Shown: positions 29,680-37,788, numbered from the stretch's first letter. The stretch is DNA of 64,000 nt from Tumebacillus permanentifrigoris (GCF_003148565.1 NZ_QGGL01000001.1:179695-243694), one strand, 5' to 3'. The notes: generated by a model from the letters alone, not told the origin. Translations and numbers: made by a program.

Positions 29680-30136
29680 ACCGTCTCCTCCTGTCCAACC
29701 GCATGATCGTGCCGGCGATGACAAGGCCCGCGGAGATGGCGCTGGCGATCAGGAACGTCTCCGTCCCTTTGGCGAGGCCTTCGAGATCGTGCCCGGTGAC
29801 GAATTCGCGCATCGTGGCAAAAGCGGACGAGCCCGGCACCAGCGGCACGATGCCGCCGACGACGAACACGATCACGGGCATCCGCATCAAGCGCGCCAAC
29901 AGCTCACTCGTCACCGCGACCATCAAGCCCCCGATAAAGGCAGCCCCGACAGACGATACCCCGTACTGCACCGCCACGTATTGTGCCAACCACGCCATCA
30001 TCCCGACCATCCCAACCCACAGCGCCGCCCGCTTCGGCACGTGATACAGCACCGCATACCCAATGGTTGCGAGCAGCGTCATCAGCAGTAACATCAATAA
30101 ATGCGGGAGTTGTTCCAGTGAGAACGGCCCGCTCAT
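29633..30136 (-). CDS. Threonine/serine exporter family small subunit (YjjB/ThrE_2-like)
   Basis: Integral membrane protein of 167 residues with four to five helices, for example LLMLLLMTLLATIGYAVLYHV and VIVFVVGGIVPLVPGSSAF. The segment GGIVPLVPGSSAFATMREFVTGH is typical of the ThrE_2 (PF12821-type) half of split ThrE transporters. Its ATG overlaps the stop of the larger subunit by four bases (ATGA), and its own end overlaps tilS by 47 bases. Known family members export threonine, serine or succinate; the substrate here is not known. Confidence 0.85.
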   Translation of the reverse strand: MSGPFSLEQLPHLLMLLLMTLLATIGYAVLYHVPKRAALWVGMVGMMAWLAQYVAVQYGVSSVGAAFIGGLMVAVTSELLARLMRMPVIVFVVGGIVPLVPGSSAFATMREFVTGHDLEGLAKGTETFLIASAISAGLVIAGTIMRLDRRRRYEKAPADRTGAAERD

Positions 30137-30909
30137 CGCGCGACTCCATACGATGCGAAGGACAGCACCAAGGCAACCGCGACGGCGATTGCAAATGCGG
30201 TCAATGTCGCCTCGCTCGCCCGCGCGACGCCGGAGAGCAGTTCACCCGCCATCAGGTCGCGGATCGCATTGGTCAGGCTGAGGCCAGGAACCAGCGGGAT
30301 GACCGCCCCGATGACAGCGGCTTCCAGGTTGCTGGAAAAGCCGCTTTTTACACTCATCACAGCGAGTGACACGCCGACCAGCGCCGCTGTGAACACGCGC
30401 AAGAATCGCGGAACGTTGTCAAACATCGCGTCCATCGTGGTGTTGCTCAACCACCCACAGATCGCACCGATCAAAAACTCGCGCCACCCGCCGCCAAAAA
30501 GCACCGCAAACGCGCCGCTGGAAATGGCCGCCGCCAGATGCTGCCAGCGGATGCGGAAGTGTGGCGGCGCGTCATGGATCGCTCGCAATCGGTCTGACAT
30601 CTCTTCAAACGTCATCTGGCCGCGCTCATACCGCCGGGAGAGGTCGTTGACCTCGTGGACTTTGTACAGGTTAATCGCGGACGTCGTGCGAATCCGGATC
30701 AAACCGGTCTTCTCTGCACCGATCATTCCGACAGAAATGAAGATGCCCGTCGGCGTCACAAAACTATGTACCAATTTCGCACCAGACGCCCGACCAATGC
30801 GCACAATCGTCTCTTCTACACGCGACGTCTCCGCACCGTGTTTTAACATCAGATCGCCTGCGCGCAAACAGAGGTCGAGCACCCGGTCTTGGCTTTGCTC
30901 GCTGTTCAT
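30133..30909 (-). CDS. Threonine/serine exporter family large subunit (YjjP/ThrE-like)
   Basis: A 258-residue protein. The soluble N-terminal part carries LCLRAGDLMLKHGAETSRVEETIVRIG and VTPTGIFISVG, both diagnostic of the PF06738-type ThrE domain. Five hydrophobic segments follow, ending VTLTAFAIAVAVALVLSFAS. Together with the ATGA-overlapping small subunit it should make one transporter. The ATG at 30909 lies 9 bases after AGGATGAG; a GTG two codons earlier is too close. The pair is inserted between yabT and tilS, which are adjacent in Bacillus. Confidence 0.85.
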   Translation of the reverse strand: MNSEQSQDRVLDLCLRAGDLMLKHGAETSRVEETIVRIGRASGAKLVHSFVTPTGIFISVGMIGAEKTGLIRIRTTSAINLYKVHEVNDLSRRYERGQMTFEEMSDRLRAIHDAPPHFRIRWQHLAAAISSGAFAVLFGGGWREFLIGAICGWLSNTTMDAMFDNVPRFLRVFTAALVGVSLAVMSVKSGFSSNLEAAVIGAVIPLVPGLSLTNAIRDLMAGELLSGVARASEATLTAFAIAVAVALVLSFASYGVAR

Positions 30910-30987
30910 GAGCACTCATCCTGTCTCTTAAGTATAGTCCTACGCTCATTCCCGTTAGATTTCGTGGCGCGGCCAAACTTTCCTTCC

Positions 30988-31929
30988 TCATTTGGCGAGG
31001 ATAAATTGACAAAATACCAACACCAATACCGCCGCTGAACCGAGCAACAGCCAATCGGTCCAATCGCGGTGGCGCGTTTTTTTGTTTTTGCGTTTCTTTT
31101 CGGTCTCCACGCTTTTTTTGACCAGCGGGGTCAAGGCTTCGCGCAGGGCAGCGACCGTGCGGATGCGCCCATCCCAGACGCCGCGCAACAGCCCGCGCCA
31201 GTCCTCGAAGCGCGGATCGCTGAGGATTGATTTTTTGACGAGCGAGTAGTTCGGCCCGATCTGTCCGACTTGCTTGCGCGTTTCCGGGGCCAGCAGTTGA
31301 ATCACCAGCATCGAGAGGGCGAACACATCATAACTCTCCTCCGCCAAGCGGCTCCCCTGTCCCCACCATGCGCGGTCGTTCCACTCGGTGTATTCCTTCA
31401 CCCCGCGTCCAAATGGTGTCACGCCGCCGAAGTCGACCAGCCGCAGCACGCCCCGCCCCTCATCGACGAGGCAGTTCTCCGCCTTGAGATCGCCAAAGCA
31501 GTAGCCTTGGGTATGGAGGCGTTCGAGATAGGTGCAGAGTTGGAGCAACAGCACGGGAGTCCAGTGCGGGCCTCTCTTTTGAAGAAAATCGTCGAGGTCG
31601 GTCCCGCGCACCCATTCCATGACGTAAAAAAACGCCTTGCCCTTTGCCGTCTGCACATCGTCCAAATCAAAGATGAGCGGCCCAAGGTCGACGCCCCGAG
31701 CCACCCCCTGCAATTGTTTTAAGATTTTATGTTCCAAAGAGATCTCCGCCGCTTGCACCGACACTTTTAGCGCGTAGTACTGCCCGTCACAGGTGACGCG
31801 GTACACTTCTCCGTTGGCACCGCTACCGAGCAGGCCATCGATGCGGTAGCGTTTTTTGTTCCATAGACCGGTGACGATCTGGCCCTTTTGAAAAAAAGGA
31901 TCAGACAACGTATGCTGCCATGTCGCCAT
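30988..31929 (-). CDS. yabT: YabT-like serine/threonine protein kinase with C-terminal membrane anchor
   Basis: Hanks-type kinase of about 313 residues, anchored by a C-terminal helix (WLLLGSAAVLVLVFCQFIL) after a Lys/Arg-rich stretch (KKRKNKKTRHR). The Gly-rich loop LGSGANGEVY, the lysine in YALKVSV, the glutamate in SLEHKIL and DFGG are present. The catalytic loop reads FGDLKAENCL, so the usual His-Arg before the catalytic Asp is Phe-Gly, a non-RD form that could be active without activation-loop phosphorylation. YabT of Bacillus acts in sporulation and binds DNA; the basic segment fits that. It overlaps yabS by 29 bases. The start at 31929 (alternatives 31938 and 31935) is supported by GGAAGG. 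Confidence 0.88.
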   Translation of the reverse strand: MATWQHTLSDPFFQKGQIVTGLWNKKRYRIDGLLGSGANGEVYRVTCDGQYYALKVSVQAAEISLEHKILKQLQGVARGVDLGPLIFDLDDVQTAKGKAFFYVMEWVRGTDLDDFLQKRGPHWTPVLLLQLCTYLERLHTQGYCFGDLKAENCLVDEGRGVLRLVDFGGVTPFGRGVKEYTEWNDRAWWGQGSRLAEESYDVFALSMLVIQLLAPETRKQVGQIGPNYSLVKKSILSDPRFEDWRGLLRGVWDGRIRTVAALREALTPLVKKSVETEKKRKNKKTRHRDWTDWLLLGSAAVLVLVFCQFILAK

Positions 31930-32641
31930 CTCCATCATCCTTCCGCTTGGCGGGTCGTTCGATCAGTTCTTGTGAAAGCATGCGTGTCGCCTTCTCAATC
32001 GCCGGCCCGGTCGGCGTACCTCCGTTGGCACGCAGGCCATTCATCAGATCGATCAGGTTGGCGTTGTGCGTGAAGTCGGTGATCACCGAGACTTCCTCGC
32101 CAGACTGACCGGGGAAGGTGAGGATCGCGACTTGGTGTTGTCCGTGGCGCACGTCGAGGCCGATTTTCAGGTCGCGAATCGCTTCGCGAACGGTCGGAAG
32201 TTTGTCGTGCATCGAAGCGCTGGTGTCGATGACCAGCACGAGTTGTAGCTGTGCTTCGTCGCCGAGGCGTTCGACCATCTCCGCGACATCGGAGCGTTTT
32301 TCCGGCGGCAGTCCGTCCGCGTCGGTGCCCATGAGCTGGCGAAGTTCCTTGTTGACGACTTGCTGGATCGTCATCTGCACGGTGTGTTTGGTCACCATCT
32401 GCATCGTCATCGCCAACTGCTTGGCTTGGACGATGCGCGAGATGCCGCCGCCCGCTTCGGCAATGGCTTGCACTTCCTGCCGACCCGCCGAGTTCAAGTC
32501 GCCCCCGTCGAGAATCCCGACCACGTTGACCGTGATCCCCAACCGCCGAGCAAACTTCGCAGCCTCAATCGGATTGCTCCCCCGGTTCGAGCACCCATCC
32601 GTGATCAACAAGATCTGTTTCATCATCACATTCTTCCACAT
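31901..32641 (-). CDS. yabS: YabS-like von Willebrand factor A domain protein
   Basis: A 246-residue cytosolic protein with a VWA-type MIDAS at both ends of the sequence order. The N-terminus begins MWKNVMMKQILLITDGCSN, a VWA strand with DGCSNRGSNP, and a second strand, LQLVLVIDTSASMHDKLP (about 138-155), has a full DTSAS MIDAS motif with TPTGPAI later. The function is unknown. The gene pairs with yabT downstream of spoIIE as in Bacillus, suggesting a role in early sporulation (inference). The ATG at 32641 follows GGAGGGG. Confidence 0.85.
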   Translation of the reverse strand: MWKNVMMKQILLITDGCSNRGSNPIEAAKFARRLGITVNVVGILDGGDLNSAGRQEVQAIAEAGGGISRIVQAKQLAMTMQMVTKHTVQMTIQQVVNKELRQLMGTDADGLPPEKRSDVAEMVERLGDEAQLQLVLVIDTSASMHDKLPTVREAIRDLKIGLDVRHGQHQVAILTFPGQSGEEVSVITDFTHNANLIDLMNGLRANGGTPTGPAIEKATRMLSQELIERPAKRKDDGDGDMAAYVV

Positions 32642-32674
32642 AGTTCCACCCCTCCAAGGCATAGTTTCTAGTTT

Positions 32675-32703
32675 TAGTATGACCGTGGGTGGGAGCTATA
32701 AAC
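32675..32703 (-). promoter_or_regulatory. Candidate forespore-type promoter of yabS-yabT
   Basis: On the minus strand GTTTA (32703-32699) and GGTCATACTA (32684-32675) resemble the sigma-F boxes GYWTA and GGNRANANTW, also with the CATACTA core shared by sigma-G. The 14-base spacer is shorter than the usual 15-16. yabT is expressed in the forespore in Bacillus, which makes the match credible but not firm. Confidence 0.4.
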
Positions 32704-32736
32704 CATAGAATGCAAGATTCCAACCGAATTGGGCAT

Positions 32737-32774
32737 AAAAAAGCTCTCGACGCACCACCGCGTCGAGAGCTTTT
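32737..32774. terminator. Terminator after spoIIE
   Basis: GCTCTCGACGC and GCGTCGAGAGC pair perfectly around a six-base loop, flanked by A- and T-runs. It is strong and symmetrical, and separates spoIIE from yabS. Confidence 0.92.
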
Positions 32775-32777
32775 TTT

Positions 32778-35360
32778 TCACGTCATCGGCACCAGCTTGT
32801 CCTGCTCGGCGAGCATTCCGCCCTCGCCTCTGCGTTTGAGCTTCTGCACACCGGGCAGGCGGATCGTCGCCCACTCCGGCTTGTACTTGGCGACCTTCGC
32901 GACCAGCACCGTCATGTCGTCGATGATCTTGCCGTGGTTGATCCGCACCGCGAGTTCCACCAGCATGTCCGCAATCTCCTGCGGGTCACTGCTATCGAAG
33001 TCCTCCAGTTTCTTCTTCAACCACCCTTCCTTGTCATCCGTATGCTTCGGTGCATCGAAGATCCCATCTGACATCAGAATCAGCAGATCCCCCTCCTGCA
33101 ACTCCTCCTCGACCGTCTGGATGTCGATCTCCTTCAGGATGCCGATCGGCACATTCTGTCCCGAGATCGCGTTGACCTTGCCATGACGCTTGATGAACGA
33201 TGGCGCAGACCCGATCTTCAAAAACTCCGTCTTGGCCGTGAACATGTCGATCAGCGCCAAGTCCATCGTCGTGAAGATCTCATCCTGCGAGCGCAGCAAC
33301 AGCACGGAATTCACCGTCTTGATCGCCAACTGCTCGTCAAACCCAGCCTTCAACAACTGCTGCAACAGCCGGATCGCCGCGCTCGATTCCTGCATCGCCC
33401 GCTCGCCGTTGCCCATGCCATCACTGACCGCCACCGCATACTTGCCGTTGCCCACATCCAGCGCCGTGAACGAATCGCCACAGTGCAACCGCCCGTCCTT
33501 GGCGGCACTCGCGACCCCAGTCTCGATGTGATACAACTTCGCGCTGGACAGCGTCATCGTCACGCCGTTTTCGTCCGCCCAGTAGCGGCTGTTCGTGACC
33601 ACGATGTTCTCGCCGAGCACTTCGGACAGCAGCGGGGCGATCAGTTTTTCCCCCTCGTCCGCCGAGGTTGCGCCTGTCGAGGTGACTTCGATCTCGACTT
33701 TCCCCTCCTCCAAGGACACGATGTCCACCGAGCGAATCGACAGACCGAGATGCTCCAGCGCCGCCACGATGTGCTCCTCATGATCGGCGGAGACATGGTT
33801 TTCCTTGCGAATCTCCTGCGCGAGGTCCGCCATGATCGAGGAGATGCCGACCAGTTGCTCCGCCACCATGTTGCGACTCTCCGCAAGTTGGTTCTGCCAC
33901 TGCATGTCCCGCTTGGACATCTCGACCGCTCCGGTCAGCGCCGGGATCATCGCTTCCGTTTTTACACAGAATTTGTTCAGCTCCTGTGGAACTTGTGCTT
34001 TCGTGATGCTGCCTTCTATATCGATCAACGTCACGGTGTCGAACAGCGCACGATAGGTTTGGTAGAAGTTTTTTTCCCAGCATTGCTCCTGTTTGAAGCA
34101 CCCTTTGCACACTTGGCCCGCGGCCGATTCGAACGTTTTGTTCATCACTTCGTCCTGCGCATGTACTTTTTGCGAAGCGCTGGAGATCTGGGTGAACGTG
34201 TGCGAGAGTTCTTGAAAAACGCTCGATACCTCGCGGATGCGCATCGCCATCAGCTCGCGGATGCGGCGGGCGTAGTCCTGTTGGGTGAGGCTGTGTTGGT
34301 GTGTCCCTGGCACGTAGCGGGAGACTTGGTCGATGAAGCTCTTCGGCGTCAGGATCAACATCCCGAACGCCACCGCCGATTCCTCCAGAGCCACCAGCAC
34401 CGAGGAGGTGTCCTGCACATAGACCGTGAGGATCGCCGCCCCGAGTCCAAATCCGATGCCGACGCCGATTTTTTTCACATCGCGCAGCAGTCCTGCGAGC
34501 AAGCCGGAGAAGGCGAGCAGACCGATTTGCGAGGCGGACATCACGCTTGCCATCGTCAGGATGATCCCGGTCACCACCCCGACGCTCGCCGCCACCCCGG
34601 CCCCGCCGATCATCGCGAACAGCATGATCAGGTAGCGGGAGAAGACATTTTCAAAGGACACCGCCCCATAATGCAACCCGTGCAAGCCGGTCAGCATCGA
34701 CGCCAGCAGGATCACGAGGCAGATGATCTCCTCGTTGCGCAGTTCCTTGACGCCGCGCTGGAAAGTGAAGATCGGCAGCGACTGGATGAAGATCAGCGTC
34801 AGCACCATCGACAGGAACCCGTTGACCAAGCCCATCAACAAGCTGTAGGAACTCATGTCTCCAGTTGCCGCGTTGCCCGCAAGTCGGACCCCGCTGTCGA
34901 CGAGGAAGACCACGAACGGCACGGAGCCGAGCGTCAGGGCTTTTTTCTTGCTCAGCATGCCATAGACGAAGCGGTAGAGCAGCAACGCCGCGACGAGGAC
35001 CGGCCAGATCGAGAACAGTCCGTTGGTTGTGAACGACCCGAGGATCAGCGCACCCAGCACCCAGCGTGCGGCGGAGCGTTTGAGTCGCAGGATCACCGCG
35101 TAGAAGGCGATCGCGAACGGGGAGAGCTCCCCGAGGATCATCGCACGTCCGAGGAAAAACGCCATGATCGTCAGCACTGTTGATGACCGCCCGAGGAACA
35201 CTTGCGCGCCCCCCATCGTCTCTGCGATCCGTTGGCGCATCCTGCTCAGCGGTCCTGCCGATCCGGCCTGCCCCACACGGGCCGAACCGGCTACCGCTTG
35301 AACGGTTGCCTTGCTCCCTGTTCGAACTTGCTTCGCACGCTGGAAAAATTCTCTCCACAT
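32778..35360 (-). CDS. spoIIE: Stage II sporulation protein E (PP2C phosphatase)
   Basis: Phosphatase that dephosphorylates SpoIIAA to switch on sigma-F in the forespore, and helps place the polar septum. The 860-residue protein has an N-terminal basic tail, about ten transmembrane segments (roughly 55-320), a central regulatory region, and a C-terminal PP2C domain (about 620-840). The latter contains VAVSDGMGNGERAMQESSAAIRLL and LLILMSDGIFDAPKHTDD, whose aspartates bind manganese. Length is close to that of Bacillus SpoIIE (about 827). The ATG follows GGTGGGGA. The promoter upstream has the long spacer typical of Spo0A-dependent genes. Confidence 0.96.
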   Translation of the reverse strand: MWREFFQRAKQVRTGSKATVQAVAGSARVGQAGSAGPLSRMRQRIAETMGGAQVFLGRSSTVLTIMAFFLGRAMILGELSPFAIAFYAVILRLKRSAARWVLGALILGSFTTNGLFSIWPVLVAALLLYRFVYGMLSKKKALTLGSVPFVVFLVDSGVRLAGNAATGDMSSYSLLMGLVNGFLSMVLTLIFIQSLPIFTFQRGVKELRNEEIICLVILLASMLTGLHGLHYGAVSFENVFSRYLIMLFAMIGGAGVAASVGVVTGIILTMASVMSASQIGLLAFSGLLAGLLRDVKKIGVGIGFGLGAAILTVYVQDTSSVLVALEESAVAFGMLILTPKSFIDQVSRYVPGTHQHSLTQQDYARRIRELMAMRIREVSSVFQELSHTFTQISSASQKVHAQDEVMNKTFESAAGQVCKGCFKQEQCWEKNFYQTYRALFDTVTLIDIEGSITKAQVPQELNKFCVKTEAMIPALTGAVEMSKRDMQWQNQLAESRNMVAEQLVGISSIMADLAQEIRKENHVSADHEEHIVAALEHLGLSIRSVDIVSLEEGKVEIEVTSTGATSADEGEKLIAPLLSEVLGENIVVTNSRYWADENGVTMTLSSAKLYHIETGVASAAKDGRLHCGDSFTALDVGNGKYAVAVSDGMGNGERAMQESSAAIRLLQQLLKAGFDEQLAIKTVNSVLLLRSQDEIFTTMDLALIDMFTAKTEFLKIGSAPSFIKRHGKVNAISGQNVPIGILKEIDIQTVEEELQEGDLLILMSDGIFDAPKHTDDKEGWLKKKLEDFDSSDPQEIADMLVELAVRINHGKIIDDMTVLVAKVAKYKPEWATIRLPGVQKLKRRGEGGMLAEQDKLVPMT

Positions 35361-35400
35361 CTGGTCCCCACCATCCCGTTTCCGTAGAATTTGTAGGTTC

Positions 35401-35433
35401 AGAATAGCATGTCCGCCTTGAATAGTTTGTCAA
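35401..35433 (-). promoter_or_regulatory. Spo0A-dependent-type spoIIE promoter with 21-base spacer
   Basis: On the minus strand TTGACA (35433-35428) and TATTCT (35406-35401) are separated by 21 bases. Such spacing is hardly used by ordinary sigma-A polymerase but is known for spoIIE and spoIIG of Bacillus, where Spo0A~P compensates. A six-of-seven Spo0A box, TGTCGGA, lies about 25 bases upstream (complement of 35459-35465). The rest of the 317-base space to the divergent gene at 35678 holds another perfect 0A core, TTCGACA at about 35612, near that gene's own promoter, and nothing else recognised. Confidence 0.78.
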
Positions 35434-35677
35434 AACGCGCCCCTTCACTTGGGAAATTTCCGACACAGAATGCCCTGTCCGCACACGAACACCCGCTCCC
35501 CTGATCGACGGCGACGCCTGCTGTTGATAGAAGCATTCTAAAAAAAGCTCCGCGCACGACGGCTCGAATTGTCGCGCGGTTGGGCTGATTTGTCGGAAAC
35601 TAATTGGAGGTTCGACACCTATTTTCAAGCGAGGTAGAATAGAGATGTAGATTTCACCATGAGGAGGCCCTGTCTCA

Positions 35678-36112
35678 ATGCGCAAACCTTGGAACGAATA
35701 CTTTATGGATATGGCCCGAATGGTTGCCACCCGTGCGACCTGTGACCGCCTACACGTCGGCGCGGTGATCGTGCGCGACAAACGAATCATCTCCACCGGC
35801 TACAACGGTAGCGTCTCTGGCGATGTACACTGCCACGATGAGGGGTGCAACGTGGTGAACGGCCACTGCATCCGCACGATCCACGCCGAATCGAACGCGA
35901 TCCTCCAGTGCGCCAAGTTCGGTGTCTCGACGGAGGGGGCGGCGATCTACGTCACCCATTTCCCGTGCCTGCTGTGCAGCAAGCAGATCATCCAGGCAGG
36001 AATTGCACAGATTTATTACGAAGCCGATTACCGGATCGACCCGTATGCGGAGCAGTTGTTGCAGCAAGCCGGAGTCTCCCTGACGCAAATTCTCGTACAA
36101 ATTACAGAGTGA
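35678..36112 (+). CDS. comEB: dCMP deaminase family protein (ComEB-like)
   Basis: Zinc-dependent cytidine/deoxycytidylate deaminase of 144 residues. The catalytic motif HAESNAILQC (H and E) and the second zinc site HFPCLLCSKQII are intact, and an extra Cys/His cluster (HCHDEGCNVVNGHC) is typical of dCMP deaminases. It supplies dUMP for thymidylate. ComEB has this fold and is commonly so named; no other comE gene is near. ATGAGGAGG provides the ribosome site 11 bases upstream. A TAGAAT box at about 35634 may be its -10. Confidence 0.9.
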   Translation: MRKPWNEYFMDMARMVATRATCDRLHVGAVIVRDKRIISTGYNGSVSGDVHCHDEGCNVVNGHCIRTIHAESNAILQCAKFGVSTEGAAIYVTHFPCLLCSKQIIQAGIAQIYYEADYRIDPYAEQLLQQAGVSLTQILVQITE

Positions 36113-36118
36113 TGCACA

Positions 36119-36166
36119 CCCCCTCGACGTTTTGCATACCCTACCAGCAAAACCACGTCGAGGGGG
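36119..36166 (+). promoter_or_regulatory. Stem-loop covering the cmpA ribosome-binding site
   Basis: CCCCCTCGACGT (36119-36130) is perfectly complementary to ACGTCGAGGGGG (36155-36166), and inner TTTTGC/GCAAAA bases extend the stem. The right arm contains most of the AGGGGGG ribosome site (36161-36167) of cmpA. There is no T-run, so it is not a standard terminator; it may hold back cmpA translation or protect the upstream mRNA. Confidence 0.6.
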
Positions 36167-36170
36167 GCGG

Positions 36171-36284
36171 ATGATGCCGAGCTGGCTGAAAACCCAACTC
36201 TCACGCGCGTATCGTGAGAAGGACAAACGATCGATCATCATGCTCAACCGCGCTTTTTTCAAATACAGAAGCAATCTCCACTAA
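36171..36284 (+). CDS. cmpA: Cortex morphogenetic protein CmpA
   Basis: A 37-residue protein (36 if the second ATG at 36174 is used). It reads MMPSWLKTQLSRAYREKDKR followed by SIIMLNRAFFKYRSNLH. CmpA of Bacillus has the same size and pattern, a W-L-(K/Q)-x-Q-L start, a basic helix and a (L)LN-x-(C/A)-W/F-F-x-Y-R end; this recognition is from memory of the family. CmpA is a quality-control adaptor that directs ClpXP to SpoIVA when the spore coat is misassembled. The ribosome site AGGGGGG is six bases before the second ATG and lies inside a stem-loop. The stop codon merges with a terminator. Confidence 0.82.
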   Translation: MMPSWLKTQLSRAYREKDKRSIIMLNRAFFKYRSNLH

Positions 36285-36325
36285 AAAAGAAGGCATCCGT
36301 ACACAGGCGGATGCCTTCTTTTTTA
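36283..36325. terminator. Terminator after cmpA
   Basis: AAAAAAGAAGGCATCCG and CGGATGCCTTCTTTTTT are 17-base perfect arms with an eight-base loop, starting inside the cmpA stop codon. Confidence 0.93.
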
Positions 36326-36367
36326 TCACGTTGCATAGACTAGGACGAAGTGGAGAGGAGGATGTCT

Positions 36368-36715
36368 ATGCACGAAACAAACCAAGAGGCGCGTACATTT
36401 GGCATGCTGTGTCACCTCGCAGCGCTCGCAGGATACGTCATCCCGTTTGGCAACATCATCGGACCGTTGATTTTCTGGTTGCTCAAGCGTGACCAACACC
36501 CGTTTGTCGACCAACAAGGCAAGGAAGCATTGAATTTCCAGATCTCCGTCATCCTCTATCTGATCGTCGCCGGGATTCTCTGCATCATCTTCATCGGCCT
36601 GCTCCTGCTCCCGATCATCGGGGTCGCCTCGCTGGTGTTCATCATCATCGCCGGCGTACGTGCCAACTCAGGTGAGTCCTACCGCTACCCGCTGACCATC
36701 CGGTTCATCAAGTGA
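36368..36715 (+). CDS. DUF4870 small membrane protein
   Basis: A 115-residue protein with three to four hydrophobic segments, including MLCHLAALAGYVIPFGNIIG, ISVILYLIVAGILCIIFIGL and LLPIIGVASLVFIIIAGVRA. The sequence FVDQQGKEALNFQ in the loop is the hallmark of DUF4870 (Tic20-like) proteins. Function is unknown. The ATG at 36368 lies six bases after AGGAGG; the two earlier in-frame starts lie at or within that site. It stands alone between two strong terminators. Confidence 0.85.
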   Translation: MHETNQEARTFGMLCHLAALAGYVIPFGNIIGPLIFWLLKRDQHPFVDQQGKEALNFQISVILYLIVAGILCIIFIGLLLLPIIGVASLVFIIIAGVRANSGESYRYPLTIRFIK

Positions 36716-36717
36716 GA

Positions 36718-36751
36718 AAAAGCCCTGCAGCTTCGCGCGCAGGGCTTTTTC
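36718..36751. terminator. Bidirectional terminator between DUF4870 gene and NAT gene
   Basis: AAAAAGCCCTGC and GCAGGGCTTTTT are perfect arms with a short GC-rich loop, serving the convergent genes on both sides. Confidence 0.92.
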
Positions 36752-36764
36752 CTACCTCGGGTCC

Positions 36765-37610
36765 CTACCCGCCATAGCGGCGTGGGTTGCTCTCCCCAAA
36801 CTCCTGCGTCTTCCCCACGCGCTCCGGTGCGGTGACAAAAGCGACCGCCTCCGCCGCCACGTCGCGGTCGATGCCGAAGGTCTCGTGTATCAAGCGGTAG
36901 AACGTCTCCACATCGGGCATCGGCGTTTCATGCCGCCCTGATACATCCATGCTCAAGTAGCGATTGGTGTCGATCCAAACTTTCCGGTACGGCGAGACCA
37001 ACCGATCCGCCGAGGCCCGGCGCATGAACACGTTGTCATCCGTGTCGCGGTGCGAGAACGAGATGTCCTCCTCAAAGTCAGCGAAGGTCAGCGGGTGCCA
37101 CTCGATGACTTTTTTCACAAAGGATTTCTCGTTATAAAAGCGTTCGATCTCGTAGGAGTGCTCATCAAGTCGGGTGATCTTGACCTCTTCGCCGTACAGC
37201 GAAGTGAAGTTGGGCTCCTCGTCCAGCAACAGCGGGCGGAACGTCGGGGCTCCATACCCGACATCGACGTACCAGATCTGCCCTCCAAGGTACACGCGGA
37301 TCGCCATATGCCTCGGTGACACGCGGCAATAGTCGAGTTGGTAGCCGAGCGCTTCGAGCAACCGCCCGAAGTTAAAGTTCAGGATGTAGCAGTTCCCACC
37401 CCTCCCCTTGCTCACCAAATTCTCCACAAAGACCTCCACCGGAGGCACCAGCCAGCCGTTGTCCTCCCGCTGATTGTAGTAGTGGATCTTGCTGAGCAGT
37501 TCATAGGGGACGGTGAGCAAGTGCGCTTGGATCAAGTCGCACAGTGCAACAAAGTCGGGCCGTTCAAAAGTGACCCCTAGTTTGTCGAGATACCGTTGTT
37601 TCCAGTTCAT
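36765..37610 (-). CDS. Arylamine N-acetyltransferase
   Basis: Transfers acetyl from acetyl-CoA to arylamines and arylhydroxylamines, a detoxification fold also used in some biosynthetic pathways. From the ATG at 37610 (GGAGGG upstream) it has 281 residues. The Cys-His-Asp triad is readable: C74 in GRGGNCYILN, H101 in SPRHMAIRV and D116 in WYVDVGYG. The RGG-x-C motif and the order of triad residues are those of NAT enzymes. It is a single gene; the natural substrate cannot be inferred. Confidence 0.9.
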   Translation of the reverse strand: MNWKQRYLDKLGVTFERPDFVALCDLIQAHLLTVPYELLSKIHYYNQREDNGWLVPPVEVFVENLVSKGRGGNCYILNFNFGRLLEALGYQLDYCRVSPRHMAIRVYLGGQIWYVDVGYGAPTFRPLLLDEEPNFTSLYGEEVKITRLDEHSYEIERFYNEKSFVKKVIEWHPLTFADFEEDISFSHRDTDDNVFMRRASADRLVSPYRKVWIDTNRYLSMDVSGRHETPMPDVETFYRLIHETFGIDRDVAAEAVAFVTAPERVGKTQEFGESNPRRYGG

Positions 37611-37704
37611 ATAATCCCTCCGCACTCCATCCCCGTGGACGCCATGTCACCCCGTGGTTCCGCTCTGATCGGGGGCAAGACGTCGGAGGATTCCTCTCGG
37701 TTGC

Positions 37705-37736
37705 CAAAAAACCCCCGGCGCAGGGCCGAGGGTTTT
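37705..37736 (-). terminator. Terminator after meaB
   Basis: On the minus strand AAAACCCTCGGC and GCCGGGGGTTTTTT form the stem (one wobble) with a CCCTGC-containing loop. It ends the thlA-meaB operon; the remaining 95 bases to the NAT start show nothing further. Confidence 0.85.
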
Positions 37737-37788
37737 CCTGCGAACCCGTATACGTGTACGTTTCGCGACAGGGTTCTGCTTCCCCTTT

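Noticed and set aside
33183..35183. 666-codon plus-strand frame opposite spoIIE
   Set aside because: Antisense to an intact SpoIIE; extremely His/Arg/Asp-rich, no membrane or domain signal.
35605..35640. Spo0A control of the dCMP deaminase gene through TTCGACA at about 35612
   Set aside because: A perfect 7-base 0A core is expected about eight times by chance in 64 kb on two strands, and the deaminase has no known link to Spo0A.
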